From positions 1-64,000 of the forward strand of contig NZ_JAFCWM010000024.1 of NCBI RefSeq assembly GCF_049897565.1: a stretch of DNA of 64,000 nt, written 5' to 3'. This document shows positions 60,645 to 64,000 of the stretch, piece by piece. How positions within the stretch are numbered: the stretch's first letter is position 1; each line of letters begins with the position of its first letter. This DNA comes from JAFCUW01 sp049897565. Its GTDB lineage: Bacteria; Pseudomonadota; Gammaproteobacteria; Burkholderiales; Burkholderiaceae_D. The notes under the pieces were generated by a model. That model ran no database searches. It was not told the DNA's origin and saw nothing but the letters and a program-made list of their open reading frames with translations. A program made the position numbers and the translations under genes.

Positions 60645-61307
60645 ATGAAAACATCCAGGACCTGTATCGCCGCGGCCGCGTTTGCGCTTGCCGCACTCGC
60701 CGCGCCGCTCGGCCACGCGGCCGGCACCATCGTGCTCGACGAGAACTTCAACACTGTCGCCAACCTGCCGAACTGGCTGATGGTCAACAACAGCTCGCCG
60801 CAAGGGCTGAGCTGGTTTCAGGGCAACCCCGGCGTTTTCCCCGCTCAGGCCGGCACGCCCGGTTCGTACATCGCCGCCAGCTACCTCAGCGCGGCGCAGG
60901 AACCGGGTACCGTCGACAACTGGCTGATTACGCCGGAACTGACGCTCGGCGGCACAACCTTGCTGTCGTTCTACACCCGCAGCGACGCCGTGCCAGGCCT
61001 GAACGACATGCTCGAGGTGCGCTTCAGCAGCGGCGCGGGGACCGATACGGCCGGCTTCACCACGCTGCTGACCACCATCGGCGGGCCGTCCGTCTATCCC
61101 AACACATGGCAGCTGATCACCGCCAGCCTGACACTGCCGGGCGACAGCGGCCGCTTCGCCTTCCGCTACGTCGGCGATGCGGCGATGGCGAACTATATCG
61201 GCATCGATACCGTCACAGTCAGCGCTGTACCCGAACCGGCAGCGTGGATCATGCTCGGCCTGGGCCTGGCAGTACTGGTGCCGCTGCGCCGCAACACCCG
61301 CTCCTGA
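60645..61307 (+). CDS. PEP-CTERM-sorted exported protein (choice-of-anchor J-like)
   Basis: This 220-residue secreted protein has a signal peptide (AAAAFALAALAAPLGHA) and a jelly-roll-like body (ENFNTVANLPNWLMVNNS, DNWLITPELTLGGTTLLSFY). The C-terminal sorting tail has VPEPAAWIMLGLGLAVLVPL followed by arginines, read by an exosortase. Such proteins are linked to exopolysaccharide or floc formation. The ATG at 60645 starts the signal peptide; upstream in-frame starts are ignored. Confidence 0.88.
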   Translation: MKTSRTCIAAAAFALAALAAPLGHAAGTIVLDENFNTVANLPNWLMVNNSSPQGLSWFQGNPGVFPAQAGTPGSYIAASYLSAAQEPGTVDNWLITPELTLGGTTLLSFYTRSDAVPGLNDMLEVRFSSGAGTDTAGFTTLLTTIGGPSVYPNTWQLITASLTLPGDSGRFAFRYVGDAAMANYIGIDTVTVSAVPEPAAWIMLGLGLAVLVPLRRNTRS

Positions 61308-61333
61308 ACCCAACCACTGAAAGGGATCGAACC

Positions 61334-61729
61334 ATGACGACGAAAACAGCGATGGCGCTCGCGGCGCTGATGGCCACGGCGCTCGGCGCGCCGGCCGCCG
61401 CCACCGGCCAGGAAGGGGTCGTCGTCGTGCGCGACCCCCAAACCGGCAAGTTCCGCAACGCGACGCCGGCCGAAACGAAGCAGCTGCACGCGCAGCCGAC
61501 GGCGCCGGGCATCGCCCAGCGCGATCCGGCGAAACCGGACGTCACCATCCGCAAAGACGGCACCTTGCAAAAACACCTCGGCGAACGCGGCCTGGTGTAT
61601 TCGGTCGTCAAGCGCGACGCCGACGGCAAGCTCGCCGCCGAATGCGTGCATGGCGAAGAAGCCGCCAACGCCGCGCTGCAGCGCCAGGTCCCCGCCACCG
61701 CAAAGGAGCACGACCATGAATCCCGTTAA
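61334..61729 (+). CDS. Small exported protein of unknown function in the PEP-CTERM cluster
   Basis: AAAGGGA precedes the ATG. The 131-residue protein has a signal peptide (ALAALMATALGAPAAATG) and a soluble body (VVVVRDPQTGKFRNATPAET, LGERGLVYSVVKRDADGK, CVHGEEAANAAL) with a single Cys. No family is recognised. It lies between the PEP-CTERM protein (26 bases) and the metalloprotease, whose start it overlaps by 14 bases, so the three probably form an operon. Confidence 0.75.
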   Translation: MTTKTAMALAALMATALGAPAAATGQEGVVVVRDPQTGKFRNATPAETKQLHAQPTAPGIAQRDPAKPDVTIRKDGTLQKHLGERGLVYSVVKRDADGKLAAECVHGEEAANAALQRQVPATAKEHDHESR

Positions 61730-63161
61730 GCGATCCGCGCGTTCCAGCCTGGCCCGCATGGCCGCTATCCTGACGCTGGCCTGCGGCGTACTGGTCGACG
61801 CGCAGGCCGCCGCCACCATCGCGATCGTCAACCTGAACGCAGCGGGCGAAGGCTTCAACGATCCGACGCCGGCGCAGCCGGTAGGCGGCAACAATGGCGC
61901 CACGCTGGGCGAGCAGCGCCTGATCGCGTTCCAGCACGCGGCAAATGTCTGGGGCGCCACGCTCGCCAGCACCGTCACCATCCGCGTCGGCGCCAGCTTC
62001 ATGCCGCTGTCGTGCACCGCCAACAGCGCGGTGCTCGGCGCGGCCGGCGCCAACGATATCTTCTCCGATTTCCCCAACGCGCCGCGCACCGGCACCTGGT
62101 ATCCAAGCGCACTGGCGAGCAAGCTTGCCGGCAGCGACCAGTCGGCGCCGACCGACCCGCATATCGTGGCGCGCTTCAACTCGCGCATCGGCCTGTTCCC
62201 CGACTGCCTGCCCGGCGCCGGCTTCTACCTGGGCCTCGACAACCAGGCCGGCCCGCAGATCGACCTGATCGCGGTGCTGCTGCACGAGCTGGCGCATGGC
62301 CTGGGCTTCCAGACTTTCACCGACAGCGAGACCGGCGAGCAGACGCTGGACATCCCGTCGATCTGGGATTACTTCCTGGTCGATAACCAGAACAACCGGA
62401 GCTGGGTGCAGATGACCAACGCCGAGCGCGCGGCGTCGTCCGTCAGCGGCAGCGCGCTGTCGTGGAACGGCCCGAACGTCACGGCCGCTGTGCCCACCGC
62501 GCTGGCGCCGGTGTCGGTGCTGAGAATCAGCGGCCCGGCCGCGCGCAACACCGCCGGCAATTACGACGTCGGCGACGCCTCCTTCGGCCCGCCGCTCGGC
62601 AGCACGCCGGTGGTCGGGCAGCTGATGCCGGTCATCGATCCTGGCAGCACGACGGGCCTGGCGTGCACGCCGCTCAGCCGCAACAACGCGCTGGCCGTGA
62701 AAGGCAACATCGCGCTGGTCGACCGCGGCACCTGCACCTTTGCGATCAAGGCGAAAAACGTGCAGGACGCCGGCGCGATCGCGATGGTTGTGGCCGACAA
62801 TGCGCCAGGCGACGTGACCGGCATGGGCGGCGACGACCCGACCGTGGTGATCCCGTCGGTGCGCATCACGCAGCAGGCCGGCATTACATTGAAGGAAGTG
62901 TTGGCGCGCCGCTCGCGCCATAGGTCGGGCGTCATCGCCAGCCTCGGCATCAATCCAGCGCGGCTGGCCGGCACCGACCAGCAGGGCCGTATCCGCATGT
63001 ACACGCCGACCGAATATTCGCCAGGATCGACTGTTTCGCACTACACCACCGATGCCAAGGCGAATCAGTTGATGGAGCCCTCGATCAATGGCGACCTGTC
63101 GCATGAGGTGACGCCGCCGCGCGACCTGACGTATCCGCTGTTGAAGGATATTGGCTGGTAG
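61716..63161 (+). CDS. Exported zinc metalloprotease with PA domain
   Basis: The 481-residue protein has a signal peptide (ARMAAILTLACGVLVDAQAA) and a zinc motif HELAHGLGF (HExxHxxGF; third ligand after Gly-x-x, Met-turn not pinned). A PA (protease-associated) insert is at about 285-400 (ALVDRGTCTFAIKAKNVQDA, GAIAMVVADN). It ends with the conserved ending VTPPRDLTYPLLKDIGW. The pattern resembles peptidases that degrade extracellular proteins. The start at 61716 overlaps the previous gene; a strong terminator follows. Confidence 0.87.
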   Translation: MNPVKRSARSSLARMAAILTLACGVLVDAQAAATIAIVNLNAAGEGFNDPTPAQPVGGNNGATLGEQRLIAFQHAANVWGATLASTVTIRVGASFMPLSCTANSAVLGAAGANDIFSDFPNAPRTGTWYPSALASKLAGSDQSAPTDPHIVARFNSRIGLFPDCLPGAGFYLGLDNQAGPQIDLIAVLLHELAHGLGFQTFTDSETGEQTLDIPSIWDYFLVDNQNNRSWVQMTNAERAASSVSGSALSWNGPNVTAAVPTALAPVSVLRISGPAARNTAGNYDVGDASFGPPLGSTPVVGQLMPVIDPGSTTGLACTPLSRNNALAVKGNIALVDRGTCTFAIKAKNVQDAGAIAMVVADNAPGDVTGMGGDDPTVVIPSVRITQQAGITLKEVLARRSRHRSGVIASLGINPARLAGTDQQGRIRMYTPTEYSPGSTVSHYTTDAKANQLMEPSINGDLSHEVTPPRDLTYPLLKDIGW

Positions 63162-63181
63162 AGTTGCGCCGGTAAACGGAC

Positions 63182-63215
63182 AAGGGCCGGAAGCGTCGGC
63201 GTCCGGCCCTTTTTA
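63182..63215. terminator. Terminator hairpin between the metalloprotease and ppa
   Basis: AAGGGCCGGA (63182-63191) pairs with TCCGGCCCTT (63202-63211) around AGCGTCGGCG, followed by TTTT on the plus strand. It ends the plus-strand operon. On the minus strand the A-run is weaker, so a role for ppa is less certain. Confidence 0.85.
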
Positions 63216-63246
63216 TTCTTTGCAAATCGAGGCGTGGTAGCGGCAG

Positions 63247-63786
63247 TTACTTGGCCGGCAGCGCCTTGTACGCAGCGATACCGTTCATGATTTCGGCTTT
63301 CGCATCTTCCGGACCGAACCAGCCTTCGACCTTGACCCACTTGCCCGGCTCGAGATCCTTGTAGTGCTCGAAGAAGTGCTGGATCTGCTGCAGGCGCAGG
63401 TCCTGCAGGTCTTCCGGCTTTTGCCAGTGGCTGTAGATCGGCAGGATCTTGTCGACCGGGACGGCGAGGATCTTGGCGTCGCCGCCGGCTTCGTCGGTCA
63501 TCTTCAAGACGCCAATGGCGCGGCAGCGCACCACCACGCCAGGGATCAGCGCGAACGGCGTGATCACCAGCACGTCGCACGGGTCGCCATCGTCGGCGAT
63601 CGTGTTCGGCACGTAGCCGTAGTTGCACGGATAGTGCATCGCGGTACCCATGAAGCGGTCGACGAAGATCGCGCCCGATTCCTTGTCCACTTCGTACTTG
63701 ATCGGATCGGCATTCATCGGGATCTCGATGATCACGTTGAAATCGTTCGGCACGTCGCGGCCGGAAGAGACTTTATTCAAACTCAT
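63247..63786 (-). CDS. ppa: Inorganic pyrophosphatase
   Basis: The 179-residue soluble family I enzyme hydrolyses PPi to drive biosynthesis. The signature DDGDPCDVLV with the metal-binding aspartates, the early EIPMNADPIKYEVDKESGAI (Lys and Glu) and YPCNYGYVPNT are all present. KILPIYSHWQKPEDL and HFFEHYKDLEPGKWVKVEGW continue the family pattern. The start at 63786 is the first ATG, followed by Ser-Leu-Asn. Confidence 0.96.
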   Translation of the reverse strand: MSLNKVSSGRDVPNDFNVIIEIPMNADPIKYEVDKESGAIFVDRFMGTAMHYPCNYGYVPNTIADDGDPCDVLVITPFALIPGVVVRCRAIGVLKMTDEAGGDAKILAVPVDKILPIYSHWQKPEDLQDLRLQQIQHFFEHYKDLEPGKWVKVEGWFGPEDAKAEIMNGIAAYKALPAK

Positions 63787-63891
63787 GGGATTTCCTCGTT
63801 GTGCTGGTTATCTGATGACGGAATTATAGCGGAAGATAGTTGTTTCTTGTGCAGCGCAGCAGGCAGGCGCGCGGCCCGCCGCTCCGACCAA

Positions 63892-64000
63892 TCAGAGGAT
63901 GCTGGCCAGCGCGCACTGGCGGAAGTGCGCCGCCGCCTGCTCGGTCTGGCCGAGCGCTTCGTGCATCTGCGCCAGCTTCAGGTGCGACTCGCGCACCATG
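63892..64000 (-). CDS. C-terminal part of a TPR-repeat protein, cut by the window edge
   Basis: On the minus strand an open frame enters from beyond the window, contains a TPR-like helix pair (LKLAQMHEALGQTEQAAAHF) and ends RQCALASIL-TGA at 63894-63892. Tetratricopeptide repeats have the LxxxxxxLGxxxxAxxxF spacing seen here. The protein is otherwise unknown; only about 35 codons are visible. It lies 105 bases upstream of the ppa start, same strand. Confidence 0.6.
   Translation of the reverse strand, partial: MVRESHLKLAQMHEALGQTEQAAAHFRQCALASIL

Overview
The window looks like a high-GC betaproteobacterium of the Oxalobacteraceae type (Massilia/Duganella-like). The evidence is protein resemblance (Omp32-type porin, Bug/TctC receptor remnant, PEP-CTERM protein, nadE followed by a P-II gene) and a trxB-ftsK-lolA-rarA-serS neighbourhood like that of other Proteobacteria. 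This is a reading from sequence alone; no search was run.

Layout. 1-119: the end of an IS66-family element. 197-624: an orphan MqsA antitoxin behind an MqsA-type operator. 0.6-24 kb: a region of many broken genes. It holds a glutamate ABC transporter reduced to gltK plus a gltJ tail; a D-glucarate catabolic locus (FadR-type regulator, glycerate kinase, tartronate semialdehyde reductase, an amber-interrupted aldolase and the last 33 codons of glucarate dehydratase); a 2-hydroxyacid dehydrogenase/Bug receptor fusion scar; and a DUF2946/TonB-receptor/PepSY iron-uptake remnant. It also holds a DesR-like regulator with a frameshift beside the last 20 codons of its kinase, and a P450 operon with a T-run frameshift. 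Intact genes here include ferredoxin-NADP reductase, a porin, a tartrate/D-malate dehydrogenase, DNA polymerase II, a CAP protein, a hybrid histidine kinase, an MBL-fold protein and an AraC regulator.

25-40 kb: tRNA-Ser(CGA), serS, then a plus-strand block (27.35-33.37 kb) wedged between serS and rarA-tonB-like-lolA-ftsK-trxB. The block encodes an SGNH hydrolase, a NodU/CmcH-type carbamoyltransferase, a 44-residue peptide, a 68-residue protein, a formylglycine-enzyme-fold protein and a low-GC AsnB-type amidotransferase. It resembles a small biosynthetic or modification cluster I cannot assign to a known class, and is the best candidate for something undescribed.

40-54.6 kb: an 11-copy 15-bp tandem repeat ending in a large palindrome, a UPF0126 membrane protein, nadE-glnB, an acyltransferase-like protein, a TonB receptor, and a LysR regulator divergent from an operon of hydrolase, SDR and a complete branched-chain-amino-acid-type ABC transporter. 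54.6-60.4 kb: a type VI secretion module (VgrG with a C-terminal adaptor-like tail, lipase effector, Tli4-like immunity lipoprotein). 60.6-64 kb: PEP-CTERM protein, small exported protein, zinc metalloprotease with PA domain, inorganic pyrophosphatase and the tail of a TPR protein.
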